From assembly GCF_039523755.1 (NCBI RefSeq), contig NZ_BAAAFX010000013.1, forward strand, positions 248,001 through 312,000: 64,000 bases of DNA, written 5' to 3'. The notes under the pieces were generated by a model. It searched no databases. It was not told the origin of the DNA and saw only the letters and a list, made by a program, of their open reading frames with translations. Shown here piece by piece: positions 18,101-27,889 of the stretch; position 1 is the first letter of the stretch, and every line of letters begins with the position of its first letter. Made by a program: the position numbers and the translations under genes. Source of the DNA: Tatumella terrea (lineage in GTDB: Bacteria > Pseudomonadota > Gammaproteobacteria > Enterobacterales > Enterobacteriaceae).

Positions 18101-18891
18101 AACAGTATCTGGAACTGATGCAGAAAGTCTTAAACGAGGGTGCATCAAAAGATGACCGTACAGGTACCGGCACATTGTCGATATTTGGTCACCAGATGCG
18201 CTTTGATCTGCAGCAGGGCTTTCCGCTGGTCACGACCAAAAAGTGTCATATCCGCTCCATTATTCATGAGTTGCTCTGGTTCCTGAAAGGGGAAACCAAC
18301 ATTGCTTATCTGAAGGAGAATAAGGTCACTATCTGGGATGAGTGGGCAGACGAACAGGGTGATCTGGGGCCGGTCTATGGTCGTCAGTGGCGGAGCTGGC
18401 CTTCGGCAGACGGCCACCATATCGACCAGATCAGTGAGGTCATTCGTCAGCTGAAACAGGACCCGGATTCACGGCGTATTATTGTTTCTGCATGGAACGT
18501 CGGTGAACTGGACAAAATGGCGCTGGCACCCTGCCATGCGTTCTTCCAGTTCTATGTGGCGGACGGCCGTCTGAGCTGTCAGTTGTATCAGCGCTCGTGT
18601 GACGTCTTCCTGGGCCTGCCGTTTAATATCGCCAGCTATGCCTTACTGGTGCATATGGTCGCCCAGCAGTGCGATTTGCAGGTGGGTGATTTTGTCTGGA
18701 CCGGCGGGGATACTCACCTGTACAACAACCACCTTGAGCAGGCGCGTCTGCAACTGACCCGGGAGCCACGCCCGTTACCGGTGCTGAAAATCAAGCGTAA
18801 GCCTGATTCCATCTTCGATTACACCTTCGATGATTTTGAGATTGAAGGCTATGATCCTCACCCGGCGATCAAGGCCCCGGTCGCCGTCTGA
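18097..18891 (+). CDS. thyA: Thymidylate synthase
   Basis: Converts dUMP to dTMP using methylenetetrahydrofolate; 264 residues, the same as E. coli. The catalytic Cys is residue 146 in ALAPCHAFFQFYV. The dUMP-phosphate Arg cluster (RSCDVFLGLPFNIASYALL) and the C-terminal IKAPVAV are intact. RTGTGTLSIFGHQMRFDL marks the N-terminal substrate loop. It overlaps lgt and is followed by a terminator-like hairpin, with the pseudopilin cluster downstream. Confidence 0.98.
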   Translation: MKQYLELMQKVLNEGASKDDRTGTGTLSIFGHQMRFDLQQGFPLVTTKKCHIRSIIHELLWFLKGETNIAYLKENKVTIWDEWADEQGDLGPVYGRQWRSWPSADGHHIDQISEVIRQLKQDPDSRRIIVSAWNVGELDKMALAPCHAFFQFYVADGRLSCQLYQRSCDVFLGLPFNIASYALLVHMVAQQCDLQVGDFVWTGGDTHLYNNHLEQARLQLTREPRPLPVLKIKRKPDSIFDYTFDDFEIEGYDPHPAIKAPVAV

Positions 18892-18917
18892 GTTCATTTG
18901 CGCAGTAAACGCATCAC

Positions 18918-18950
18918 GGCGGTAGTGCATTGGCACTGCCGCTTTTTTTT
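18918..18950 (+). terminator. Terminator after thyA
   Basis: The stem GCGGTAGTGC/GCACTGCCGC (one G-U pair) with a short loop is followed by eight T's on the plus strand, 27 bases after the thyA stop. Confidence 0.8.
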
Positions 18951-19067
18951 GCCTCTCCGCACAAATCCCGCTGAATGTCTGAGGTGACCGGTCTTTTTCT
19001 GCGTAGCCGCCCGGAGGCTGTCGCGTTGCCGGAGTACCGGCTGCTTTTTCTGCCGCATACTGCGGAT

Positions 19068-19553
19068 ATGAATAACAACACTCACCTTTCTTCGGATGGA
19101 TTCACGTTGCCTGAACTGGCACTGGTCCTGCTGATCACTGCCTTGCTGGCGGGCGGCGGCGGCCTGTTCTGGCAGGGCTGGCGTGAGCAACAGCAACTGG
19201 CAGAGACGGCGACCGGTTTACAGGTGTTTCTTGCCGGGGTCCGCGAGGTTGCGAACCGCACCAATCGTCATCTGCCGCTGGCCATTTATCGCAGTGGCGA
19301 TATCTGGTGCGTGGACACCCGTCCTCAGGCAGAGCGCAACGGATGTTTGCGGACGGCCCGTTTTGTCTGGCGCGCGCCCTATCCGCAGATACAGTTACTG
19401 GCGGTGCTCGGGGAGCCCGGGTTTTACGGTCGCCGGAATGTTGCGCGGGCAGGCAGCCTGGAGTTTGGTACACCCGTCCGGCGCATGCGGGTGATTATTT
19501 CGTCGCGGGCGAGGATAAGGCTCTGTCAGCCAGCGGCAGGGGGATGCGAATAA
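19068..19553 (+). CDS. ppdA: Type IV prepilin-like protein PpdA
   Basis: Minor pseudopilin of 161 residues. A short leader ends in Gly11, followed by FTLPELALVLLITALL, the class III N-methylated helix with Glu at +5; cleavage by a PilD/GspO-type peptidase is expected after Gly11. Cys residues in the globular part (IWCVDTR, NGCLRTA) probably form disulphides in the periplasm. I chose ATG 19068 because it gives the expected leader; the frame is open further upstream (18975), but that adds an unlikely N-terminus. It overlaps ppdB by one base. In E. coli the ppdA-ppdB-ygdB-ppdC genes sit between thyA and recC, as here. Confidence 0.85.
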   Translation: MNNNTHLSSDGFTLPELALVLLITALLAGGGGLFWQGWREQQQLAETATGLQVFLAGVREVANRTNRHLPLAIYRSGDIWCVDTRPQAERNGCLRTARFVWRAPYPQIQLLAVLGEPGFYGRRNVARAGSLEFGTPVRRMRVIISSRARIRLCQPAAGGCE

Positions 19554-20116
19554 TGCCGAAACCGGGAAAGCGCAGCGGAAAGCGTCACGGCTTTACTCTG
19601 GGGGAAATGTTGCTGGCCCTGCTGATCAGCAGCGGTATCTTTCTGGGCGCGGCGCGATTCTTCCCGCATCTGGTCCGGAACAACGGACGACTGCAACAGC
19701 AAACCCTGCTGGCACAGGAAGTCCATGAACTGCTGCTGATGCTGGAAAAACATTTCCGGCGTGCGGGGTACTGCGAAAGGCCGCCCTGTGCGCGTCCGCC
19801 GGTCATGCTGAGTGCCGATGGTCGCTGCCTGATAGTGCGGTTACAGTCGCGGCGCTATGTGCCGGGAGAGGTTTCCGGTAGCCTGAAAAATGACAGTTAC
19901 GGCTTCCGCTGGCGGGATAAACGCCTGGAGACTCAGCGGGGGGTGGAAGGCTGTGACGGCTCCGGGTGGGAAGGCGTTAATGATCCGGCATCGCTGCAGA
20001 TGACGCGATTACGCTTTCTGCGTGAGCGTTCCCGGCTGGGGGTGGAACTGACGGCCAGCGCCGGTTCCGGAGTGACGCTGACGCGACGGCACTGGGTGCT
20101 GTCCGAAAACCTGTGA
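19553..20116 (+). CDS. ppdB: Type IV prepilin-like protein PpdB
   Basis: Minor pseudopilin of 187 residues, the same as the E. coli protein. The leader ends HG (Gly13), and the mature part starts FTLGEMLLALLISSGIFLG with the conserved Glu at +5. I chose ATG 19553, which overlaps the ppdA stop (TAATG); a G-rich ribosome binding site (AGGGGG) lies about 10 bases upstream. The globular part has two Cys pairs (GYCERPPCARPP and GRCLIV/EGCDG). A PulJ/GspJ-like role in starting pilus or type II-like fibre assembly is inference from the family. Confidence 0.85.
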   Translation: MPKPGKRSGKRHGFTLGEMLLALLISSGIFLGAARFFPHLVRNNGRLQQQTLLAQEVHELLLMLEKHFRRAGYCERPPCARPPVMLSADGRCLIVRLQSRRYVPGEVSGSLKNDSYGFRWRDKRLETQRGVEGCDGSGWEGVNDPASLQMTRLRFLRERSRLGVELTASAGSGVTLTRRHWVLSENL

Positions 20117-20535
20117 AACAGCGGGGCAGCTCACCGCTGCTGATTGTCGTTTTGCTGTTGCTGATGGGGAGCCTGTTACTGCAGGCCAGTGAACGGATCT
20201 TACGGGCCGGTATGCCGGGAGGGAGCGATGAATATCATTACCTGCAGGATTTCTTTCAGGCCGCATCGTCACTGGCCTGGGGTGGACAGCAACGCTGGGA
20301 AGACCATGAGGGATGGCAATGCCGGCAGTCCCCGGAAGAAGGCTGGCGCAGTTGCCTGTTATGGCAGACCCGCGAACGCGGGATATTACGCGGGCAATCG
20401 GCCAATGGCGAGACACTGCTCTGGCGATGGGTTCAGCCAGCAGATGCGGCCCGTTCGCGTATTACCGCCATCCCTGCTGGCTGGAGTGACCTTTGCCCGT
20501 TACCCGATGAACGGGAATGCCGGCAGGGGCTTTAG
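20113..20535 (+). CDS. ygdB: YgdB family pseudopilin-cluster protein
   Basis: Small membrane-anchored protein of 140 residues (E. coli about 135). It starts at GTG overlapping the ppdB stop by 4 bases. The N-terminus MKQRGSSPLLIVVLLLLMGSLLLQASE resembles the PilX/GspK N-terminal helix (basic residues, then a hydrophobic helix) but lacks the Glu at +5, as GspK-type pseudopilins do. The rest is Trp-rich (WEDHEGWQC, EGWRSCLLW). Its exact role is undefined; its place in the cluster suggests a minor tip subunit. Confidence 0.8.
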   Translation: MKQRGSSPLLIVVLLLLMGSLLLQASERILRAGMPGGSDEYHYLQDFFQAASSLAWGGQQRWEDHEGWQCRQSPEEGWRSCLLWQTRERGILRGQSANGETLLWRWVQPADAARSRITAIPAGWSDLCPLPDERECRQGL

Positions 20536-20830
20536 TCTGGCTGAATGCCTTATCGCTTTACTTATCCTCTCACTCAGCGTTTTGCTGCTCAGTCAGTACC
20601 ATCGGCAACTGGTCAGCAGTTACCAGCGACAATGGGCACAACGCGATGCCGTACGGGCTGCCGCTCAGGTACTGGCGGGCAAGCCCCCCGCCGGCTGGCG
20701 CAGTGATGTCAGCCGTCAGCCTGCGGCAGATGGCTGTGTGCGGGTAATCGCACATACGGAAGGACCATTTCGCCGGCAGGCCACCCTGCAACAACTGTTT
20801 TGTCCGCCCTTTGGTGATCGTTTACCGTAA
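20507..20830 (+). CDS. ppdC: Prepilin-like protein PpdC
   Basis: Minor pseudopilin of 107 residues, the same as the E. coli protein. A short leader ends RG (Gly8) and is followed by FSLAECLIALLILSLSVLLLS with Glu at +5. I chose ATG 20507 inside the end of ygdB; the frame is open upstream, but this start gives the standard leader. The C-terminal half is short, with two Cys (ADGCVRVI and QLFCPPFG). It is the last gene of the ppd cluster; recC starts 80 bases later. Confidence 0.82.
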   Translation: MNGNAGRGFSLAECLIALLILSLSVLLLSQYHRQLVSSYQRQWAQRDAVRAAAQVLAGKPPAGWRSDVSRQPAADGCVRVIAHTEGPFRRQATLQQLFCPPFGDRLP

Positions 20831-20910
20831 TAAGTGGGCGCGGGGCTTGCAACCGGAAGATGAGCAGGTAGAGTGACGTGGCAGAGACGGCAGGCGTCGC
20901 AGGAGACAAT

Positions 20911-23900
20911 ATGTTCAGGGTCTATCATTCAAATCAGTTGGATATTTTAAAAGATCTGACGGCACACCTTATCAAAAGGGAGCCGTTAGCTGATCCGTTC
21001 AGTAAAGAGGTCGTACTGGTGCAGAGTCCCGGTATGGCTCAGTGGCTGCAAATGGCGCTGGCGGAAGAGTTTTCGGTAGCCGCGAATATCGGGTTTCCGC
21101 TACCGGCCAGTTTTATCTGGCAGATGTTTGTCTGCGTACTTCCCGGTATCCCGAAAGAAAGTGCCTTCAATAAAAGCGCCATGAGCTGGAAGCTGATGAC
21201 GTTACTGCCCGGACTTCTGTCACAGGACACCTTTCTGCCGCTCCGCCATTACCTGAACGATGATGATGATAAACGTAAGCTGTTTCAGTTAAGCACCCGC
21301 ATTGCAGACCTGTTTGACCAGTATCTGGTGTATCGTCCGGACTGGCTGAACCTGTGGGAACAGCAACAACAGGTCGATGGTCTGGGAGAGGCTCAGCAGT
21401 GGCAGGCGCCTCTGTGGCGGGCGCTGGTCGCGTATACCGCCGAACTGGAACAGCCCGAATGGCACCGTGCTAACCTCTATTCCCGGTTTATTGAAGCTCT
21501 TGAAAATTGTGACACTCCGCCGGAAGGCCTGCCGCCACGGGTTTTTATCTGCGGTATCTCAGCACTGCCGCCGGTGTATCTGCAGGCCCTGCAGGCCCTG
21601 GGCCGTCATATTGATATCCATCTGCTATTTACTAACCCTTGTCGTGATTACTGGGGGGATATCCGTGACCCGGCATTTCTGGCGAAGCTGCAAAGCCGTC
21701 AGCGTAAGCTGCATCAGTCTTCACAGCAACGCCCGCTGTTCCGTGACCCGGGGCAGGCCTCATCGCTGTTTGGTCCGGACGGGGAACAGCAACTGACGCA
21801 ACCTCTGCTGGCTTCATGGGGGAAACTGGGGCGCGATAACCTCTATTTGCTGGCGCAGATGGACGCTCTGGATAATGAAATCGATGCCTTTGTCGAACCG
21901 GGGCACGATACGCTGCTGCACTCGCTACAGCAGGATATTCTGACGCTGGAAGATCACGCCGTGATCGGTATTACGACGGAAGAATTTAATAACAGCAGTG
22001 CCCGGCGGTTGCTGAATCCGCAGGATGACTCCTTTACCCTGCGGGCCTGTCACAGTCCGCAGCGTGAAGTCGAGGTGGTACAGGATTACCTGCTGGGGCT
22101 GATGGATGCCGATCCGACGTTAAAGCCCCGCGATATTATCGTGATGGTATCCGATATCGACAGTTACTCCCCCTTTATTCAGTCGGTATTTACCGATGTC
22201 AGCCGTGAACGGTATCTGCCTTTTGCCATTTCTGACCGCAGGGCAAGCCAGGCACACCCGGTGATCCAGGCCTTTCTGCAGTTACTGTCCTTACCGGACA
22301 GCCGGTTTACCTCTGAAGATATTCTGGCTCTGCTGGAGGTGCCAGCCCTGGCGGAACGTTTTGCCATTGATGAACAGGGCCTGCGGACGCTGCGCCATTG
22401 GGTCGATGAGTCGGGAGTGCGCTGGGGGCTGGATGACAGCAGCGTCAGTGATCTCTCACTGCCTGTGACCGGCCAGCATACCTGGCAGTTCGGCCTGCAA
22501 CGGATGCTGCTGGGCTATGCGCTGGAAAGTGAGCAGGGCGACTGGCAGGGGATCCTGCCCTATGATGAATCTGCCGGATTGCAGGCCGAACTGGCCGGGC
22601 AACTGGCAGAACTGCTCAGTTGTCTGGCCGACTGGCGACAGCGTCTGCGGCAGTCACTGACACTGGAAGCGTGGCAGCCCTGTTGCCGTGAGCTGATCGA
22701 TACCTTTTTTGCCGGCGACACGGATAGCGAAACGGCCCTGGTACTGATTGATGAACAGTGGCGTCAACTGCTGGAGCAGGGGCTGGAGTCCCGCTATCCG
22801 GGCGAGGTTCCTGTAACGGTGCTGCGCGATGAACTGCGCAGCCGTCTGGAACAGGAGCGGATCAGCCAGCGGTTTCTGGCCGGTCAGGTGAACTTCTGTA
22901 CCCTGATGCCGATGCGCTCAATCCCGTTTAAAGTGGTCTGTCTGCTGGGGATGAATGACGGCGTTTATCCGCGCACCCTGACCCCTTCCGGATTTGACTT
23001 AATGCAGCAGTCCCCGCGAAAAGGGGACCGCAGCCGGCGTGATGATGACCGCTATCTGTTTCTTGAGGCCTTGCTCTCCGCCAGGGACCGGCTCTACATC
23101 AGCTATATCGGGCGCAGTATCCGTGACAATGCCGAACGGCTGCCGTCGGTACTGGTCAGTGAACTCTGTGAATATGTTACCCGCAGCTTCCGCCTGCCCG
23201 GCAGTGAATCATTGAATGTGGATGACAGTGCGCAGCAGGTGATGCAGCACCTGTTATATCAGCATAGCCGCACCCCGTTTGCCCCGGAAAACTTTATTGC
23301 GGAACATGCCCGTCAAAGTTTTGCCAGCGAGTGGCTGCCGGCGGCCAGTGGTCAGGGGCTGCCGGTCCCGGCGTTTGTGACGCCACTGGAACCGTTCAGT
23401 CCGGAAGAGGTGTCGCTCGACCAGTTACTGCGTTTCTGGCGTCATCCGGTACGGGCGTGGTTTACCCAGCGTCTGGGGATCAGTTTCCTGGCGCAGGAGG
23501 ATGAATTGCCGGACACTGAACCGTTTGAGCTGGATAACCTGCAACGCTATCAGATCAATACTCAGCTGCTGAATACTCTGGTCAGCCGGCATGACAGCGG
23601 ACAGTTTTTCAGACGGCAGCGGATGGCAGGGCATCTGCCTTACGGGGCCTTTGGTAACATTTTCCGGGATAAACAACTCAGTGAAATGCAGGACATCGCC
23701 GCCAGAGTCAGCGACCAGTTGACGGAAAGCCGCAGTGTGGAAGTGGATCTGACTCTCTCATTGCGCCTGACCGGCTGGCTGACCGGGGTTCAGGATGACG
23801 GCATACTGCGCTGGCGTCCGGGGGAATTGAATCTCAGCGATGGTTTACTGCTATGGATAGAACATGTGGTGAGTTGTGCACTGGGCATGCCGGGGATCAG

Positions 23901-24282
23901 CCGCATGTATGGCCGCCATGACAGTTGCTGGCGGTTTATGCCACTTGGGCAGGAAGAGGCGATGCAACAACTGGAAAAACTACTGACAGGCTACCTGCAG
24001 GGGATGAATAGCCCGTTAATGTTGCTGAACCGCAGCGGCGGGGGCTGGTTGCAGGCCCGCCTGAATAAAGAGCTGCAGCTTACCGGTGACGAAGAGACCC
24101 TGCGCAAAGCCCTGCAGAAACTCACCGAGGGCTGGCAGGGTACCGTACTGATCCCGGGGGAAGGGGAAGACCCTTACCTGCAGCGTCTGTGCCGTGAACT
24201 GAATGAGGATACCGTGAATGCCATTTGTCAGGCCGCTGAAACCTGGTATCTGCCGGTACTCCGTGCCCATACGCCGGAATAA
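20911..24282 (+). CDS. recC: Exodeoxyribonuclease V subunit gamma (RecC)
   Basis: Chi-recognising subunit of RecBCD, 1123 residues (E. coli 1122). It starts MFRVYHSNQLDILKDL, matching the E. coli N-terminus, with AGGAG 5 bases before the ATG. An open GTG-initiated extension from 20878 exists but is unsupported. Conserved blocks include QSPGMAQWLQM, PLPASFIWQMFV, KESAFNKSAMSWKLMTLLP and RFLAGQVNFCTLMPMRSIPF. The inactive helicase-like domains form the channel that scans for Chi. recB follows after 49 bases, without the ptrA protease gene that lies between them in E. coli. Confidence 0.97.
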   Translation: MFRVYHSNQLDILKDLTAHLIKREPLADPFSKEVVLVQSPGMAQWLQMALAEEFSVAANIGFPLPASFIWQMFVCVLPGIPKESAFNKSAMSWKLMTLLPGLLSQDTFLPLRHYLNDDDDKRKLFQLSTRIADLFDQYLVYRPDWLNLWEQQQQVDGLGEAQQWQAPLWRALVAYTAELEQPEWHRANLYSRFIEALENCDTPPEGLPPRVFICGISALPPVYLQALQALGRHIDIHLLFTNPCRDYWGDIRDPAFLAKLQSRQRKLHQSSQQRPLFRDPGQASSLFGPDGEQQLTQPLLASWGKLGRDNLYLLAQMDALDNEIDAFVEPGHDTLLHSLQQDILTLEDHAVIGITTEEFNNSSARRLLNPQDDSFTLRACHSPQREVEVVQDYLLGLMDADPTLKPRDIIVMVSDIDSYSPFIQSVFTDVSRERYLPFAISDRRASQAHPVIQAFLQLLSLPDSRFTSEDILALLEVPALAERFAIDEQGLRTLRHWVDESGVRWGLDDSSVSDLSLPVTGQHTWQFGLQRMLLGYALESEQGDWQGILPYDESAGLQAELAGQLAELLSCLADWRQRLRQSLTLEAWQPCCRELIDTFFAGDTDSETALVLIDEQWRQLLEQGLESRYPGEVPVTVLRDELRSRLEQERISQRFLAGQVNFCTLMPMRSIPFKVVCLLGMNDGVYPRTLTPSGFDLMQQSPRKGDRSRRDDDRYLFLEALLSARDRLYISYIGRSIRDNAERLPSVLVSELCEYVTRSFRLPGSESLNVDDSAQQVMQHLLYQHSRTPFAPENFIAEHARQSFASEWLPAASGQGLPVPAFVTPLEPFSPEEVSLDQLLRFWRHPVRAWFTQRLGISFLAQEDELPDTEPFELDNLQRYQINTQLLNTLVSRHDSGQFFRRQRMAGHLPYGAFGNIFRDKQLSEMQDIAARVSDQLTESRSVEVDLTLSLRLTGWLTGVQDDGILRWRPGELNLSDGLLLWIEHVVSCALGMPGISRMYGRHDSCWRFMPLGQEEAMQQLEKLLTGYLQGMNSPLMLLNRSGGGWLQARLNKELQLTGDEETLRKALQKLTEGWQGTVLIPGEGEDPYLQRLCRELNEDTVNAICQAAETWYLPVLRAHTPE

Positions 24283-24331
24283 CGGCGGCATTCACGATGA
24301 TCCTTCTGAACTGACTAACGAGTAGACACCC

Positions 24332-27300
24332 ATGAATTCTCAGCAGGCTGAAGCGCTGGACCCGTTAATTCTGCCATTACAGGGAGAGAGGCTGATAGAG
24401 GCCTCTGCGGGCACCGGTAAAACATTTACCATCGGTATCCTCTACCTGCGCCTGTTACTCGGGCTGGGCAGAGAGAAAGCATTTCACCGGCCCTTAAGCG
24501 TCGAAGAGATCCTGGTGGTGACCTTTACCGAGGCCGCAACCGCCGAATTACGCGGGCGTATTCGTCACAACATCCATGAACTGCGTATTGCCTGTCTGCG
24601 CTATGCCGATGATCCGCAACAGGTGTCGGCACAGTGGCGGCCACTGATTGAGCAGATAGAGGATATCACTGCGGCAACGGAGCTGCTGCTGGCGGCAGAA
24701 CGTCAGATGGATGCCTCCTCCGTCTTTACCATTCATGGCTTTTGTCAGCGGATGCTGAATATGAACGCGTTTGAGTCCGGTATGTTGTTTGAACAACAGC
24801 TGGTGGAAAACGAACAGCAACTGCTCAGTCAGGCTGCCGCCGATTTCTGGCGTCGTTATTGTTACCCGCTGGAAGAAGAGGTGGCCCGTGAGGTCCTGAA
24901 AACCTTTACCGGTCCGGAGCATCTGCTGGCGTCCCTGCAACCCTGGCTGCAGGGAGAAATGCCGGTCATCTCTCCGGCACCGTCAGACAATGAAAGCCTG
25001 ACCGAACGGCACCGCAGGAATATTGCCCGTATTCAGGCCATTAAGCAGGCCTGGGGCGAGGCGGCGGCAGATCTGCTGCCGTTGATCCAGGATTCCGGTG
25101 TCGATAAGCGCAGTTACAGTAGTAAACACTTACCTTCGTGGATAGAAAAGCTGACGGCCTGGGCCGCAGAAGAGACCTGTGATTATCTGGTCCCGAAGGA
25201 ACTGGAACGCTTTCAGCAGTCGGTACTGGCAGAAAAAACGAAAAAAGGGGCGGTGCCGGAACACCCGCTGTTCACTCAGGCAGAACGTTTTCTGCAGAAA
25301 AAAGTCACCTTATATGATTGCCTGGTGGGGCATGCGCTGCGTGAAATCCGCCAGTCCGTTTATCAGCAGAAACGCCAGCAGGCATTACTCAGTTTTGATG
25401 ACTTACTGAGCCGTTTTGACCACGCCCTGGGCCAGGCCGCCGGGGCCAGCCTGGCAGAGTCTGTCCGTCAGCGATACCCGGTCGCGATGATCGACGAATT
25501 CCAGGACACGGACCCGCTCCAGTACCGGATTTTCCAGGCGATCTATGGCGGACAGCCGGAAAATGCGATGCTACTGATTGGCGATCCGAAACAGGCGATT
25601 TACGCGTTTCGTGGTGCAGACATTTTTACCTATATTTCGGCAAGGAAAAAAGTCAGTGCTCACTACACGCTGGGGACTAACTGGCGCTCCTCTCCCGGTA
25701 TGGTGAGCAGTGTGAACCGGTTATTCTCTCAGAGCGATAACCCCTTTGTTTTTAAAGATATTCCGTTTTTACCGGTGGCGGCGGCCGGTAAAAATAATCC
25801 GCTGCGCCTGCATTATGACGGGGAGTGCCAGCCGGCCATGCGATTCTGGCTGCCGCCCACCGATGCGATGGGAGTTAGTGAGTACCAGCATTTTATGGCA
25901 CAACTGGCAGCGGCGGACATCGCACGCTGGCTGATTGCCGGTCAGCAGGGACGGGCCTGCTTTATTGATGCTGCGCAGCAAAAAATACCGGTCAGTGCGG
26001 CGGATATTACCGTGCTGGTGCGCAGTCGTCAGGAAGCCTCCCTGATGCGCAAGGCCTTACAGAACAAAGGCATCAATTCCGTCTACCTGTCGGGGCGCGA
26101 CAGCGTTTATCAGACGGCGGAAGCCCGTGAGTTATTATGGCTGCTGCAGGCGATACTGGCCCCTGAACAGGAACGAACCCTGCGCACCGCGCTGGCCACC
26201 TCCCTGATGGGGCTGAGTGCGGTACAGATTGAGGAAATCAGTCAGGACAGCCGTCAGTGGGACCTGATGACAGACCGCTTTGCCGGCTGGCAGCAACTCT
26301 GGCGGAAATCGGGCATTCTGCCGATGTTACGCCATCTGATGATACAGCAGCAGTTACCGGAAAACCTGCTGGCCAGTGACGGCGGTGAACGCAGGCTGAC
26401 CGATATCATGCACCTCGGGGAACTGTTACAGGAAGCCGCGGTTCAGCTCGACAGCCCGCATGCGCTGGTGCGCTACCTGTCACGGCAGATCCTGCGTCCC
26501 GATATTAACGGCAGCAATCAGCAACTGCGTCTGGAGAGCGATCGGCACCTGGTGCAGATTGTGACTATCCATAAATCCAAAGGGCTGGAATATCCGCTGG
26601 TCTGGCTGCCGTTTATTGCCGCTTACCGGCCTGCCGCCTCTGCGCTCTACCATGACCGGCAGAATTACCAGGCGGTGCTTGACCTGGAAAAAGAGGAGGC
26701 AAGTCTCGAACTGGCGGAGCAGGAGCGGCTGGCAGAAGATTTGCGTCTGCTGTACGTGGCGGTCACCCGTTCTGTATGGCATTGCAGTCTCGGCATCGCC
26801 CCGTTGTTCCGCGGTAACCGTAAACAGCAGGGGGAGACCGATCTGCACCACAGTGCCATCGGATACCTGATTCAAAAGGGGCAGGCGCTCAGTGCGGATG
26901 GTCTGCGTGAACGGCTGGCTGCGCTGGCGAATGAACAGATGGTGGTGAGCGAACCCTATCCGGAAGAGATCCCCGCGTTTACAGACCACCCGGAGGCCGA
27001 ACCGCAACTGACCAGCCGGCGTCTGAGCCGTTCACTGAACGATGCCTGGCGTGTGACCAGTTACTCCGGTCTGCAACATCATCACGGTACCCGGTTACTG
27101 GATATTATGCCCGGCTTTGATATTGATGCCGCCGGAGAGCAGCAGGACGACGATGAACAGCAGCTGACCGCGCATCATTTTCCGCGTGGTGCCGGGCCCG
27201 GAACCTTCCTGCATAGCCTGTTTGAACAACTGGATTTTACGCAGCCCGTCCCCGGCGAGTGGCTGAGCGAGCAGGTCGCTGCCCACGGCTATCCGCCACA

Positions 27301-27889
27301 TTGGGTACCGGTGCTGCAGCAATGGCTGGATACCCTGCTGCAGACCCCGTTAGCGGAGGATAAATTGTCGCTTTCCTGTCTGCAGCCAAAAGATCTGCTG
27401 GTGGAAATGGAATTCTATCTTCCTATTAAAACATTGTTGCGTCCTGAACGGCTGGATGCGCTGATGCGTCGTTATGATCCGCTTTCACAGCAGGCGGGGG
27501 CCGTCGATTTTCAGCAGGTGAAAGGCATGCTGAAAGGCTTTATCGATCTGGTGTTTCGCTGGCAGGGTAAATATTATCTGCTGGATTATAAGTCTAACTG
27601 GCTGGGTGCCGACAGTTCTGCCTATACCCCGCAGGCGATGGCACAGGCGATGATCGACCACCGGTACGATATGCAATATCAGCTCTATTCACTGGCGCTG
27701 CATCGTTATCTTCGGCACCGGATAGCGGATTATGACTATCGCCAGCACTTCGGGGGCGTGTTTTATCTCTTTCTGCGTGGAATGGGTGGTGAACAGCCGG
27801 AAAATGGGGTGTTTTTCACCCGCCCGGAGGAAGACTTTATTGATCAGCTGGATGCGCTGTTTGCCGGGCCGGAGGATACCGATGTCTGA
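24332..27889 (+). CDS. recB: Exodeoxyribonuclease V subunit beta (RecB)
   Basis: Helicase-nuclease subunit of RecBCD, 1185 residues (E. coli 1180). The Walker A motif IEASAGTGKTFTIG is at about residues 22-35, and helicase motif II is in MIDEFQDTDP. Other UvrD-family motifs include LIGDPKQAIYAFRGAD and TIHKSKGLEYPLVWLP. The C-terminal nuclease domain contains the metal-binding DLVFRWQGKYYLLDYKSNWLG with the catalytic Asp and Lys. The stop overlaps the recD start by 8 bases, so RecB and RecD are translationally coupled. Confidence 0.97.
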   Translation: MNSQQAEALDPLILPLQGERLIEASAGTGKTFTIGILYLRLLLGLGREKAFHRPLSVEEILVVTFTEAATAELRGRIRHNIHELRIACLRYADDPQQVSAQWRPLIEQIEDITAATELLLAAERQMDASSVFTIHGFCQRMLNMNAFESGMLFEQQLVENEQQLLSQAAADFWRRYCYPLEEEVAREVLKTFTGPEHLLASLQPWLQGEMPVISPAPSDNESLTERHRRNIARIQAIKQAWGEAAADLLPLIQDSGVDKRSYSSKHLPSWIEKLTAWAAEETCDYLVPKELERFQQSVLAEKTKKGAVPEHPLFTQAERFLQKKVTLYDCLVGHALREIRQSVYQQKRQQALLSFDDLLSRFDHALGQAAGASLAESVRQRYPVAMIDEFQDTDPLQYRIFQAIYGGQPENAMLLIGDPKQAIYAFRGADIFTYISARKKVSAHYTLGTNWRSSPGMVSSVNRLFSQSDNPFVFKDIPFLPVAAAGKNNPLRLHYDGECQPAMRFWLPPTDAMGVSEYQHFMAQLAAADIARWLIAGQQGRACFIDAAQQKIPVSAADITVLVRSRQEASLMRKALQNKGINSVYLSGRDSVYQTAEARELLWLLQAILAPEQERTLRTALATSLMGLSAVQIEEISQDSRQWDLMTDRFAGWQQLWRKSGILPMLRHLMIQQQLPENLLASDGGERRLTDIMHLGELLQEAAVQLDSPHALVRYLSRQILRPDINGSNQQLRLESDRHLVQIVTIHKSKGLEYPLVWLPFIAAYRPAASALYHDRQNYQAVLDLEKEEASLELAEQERLAEDLRLLYVAVTRSVWHCSLGIAPLFRGNRKQQGETDLHHSAIGYLIQKGQALSADGLRERLAALANEQMVVSEPYPEEIPAFTDHPEAEPQLTSRRLSRSLNDAWRVTSYSGLQHHHGTRLLDIMPGFDIDAAGEQQDDDEQQLTAHHFPRGAGPGTFLHSLFEQLDFTQPVPGEWLSEQVAAHGYPPHWVPVLQQWLDTLLQTPLAEDKLSLSCLQPKDLLVEMEFYLPIKTLLRPERLDALMRRYDPLSQQAGAVDFQQVKGMLKGFIDLVFRWQGKYYLLDYKSNWLGADSSAYTPQAMAQAMIDHRYDMQYQLYSLALHRYLRHRIADYDYRQHFGGVFYLFLRGMGGEQPENGVFFTRPEEDFIDQLDALFAGPEDTDV

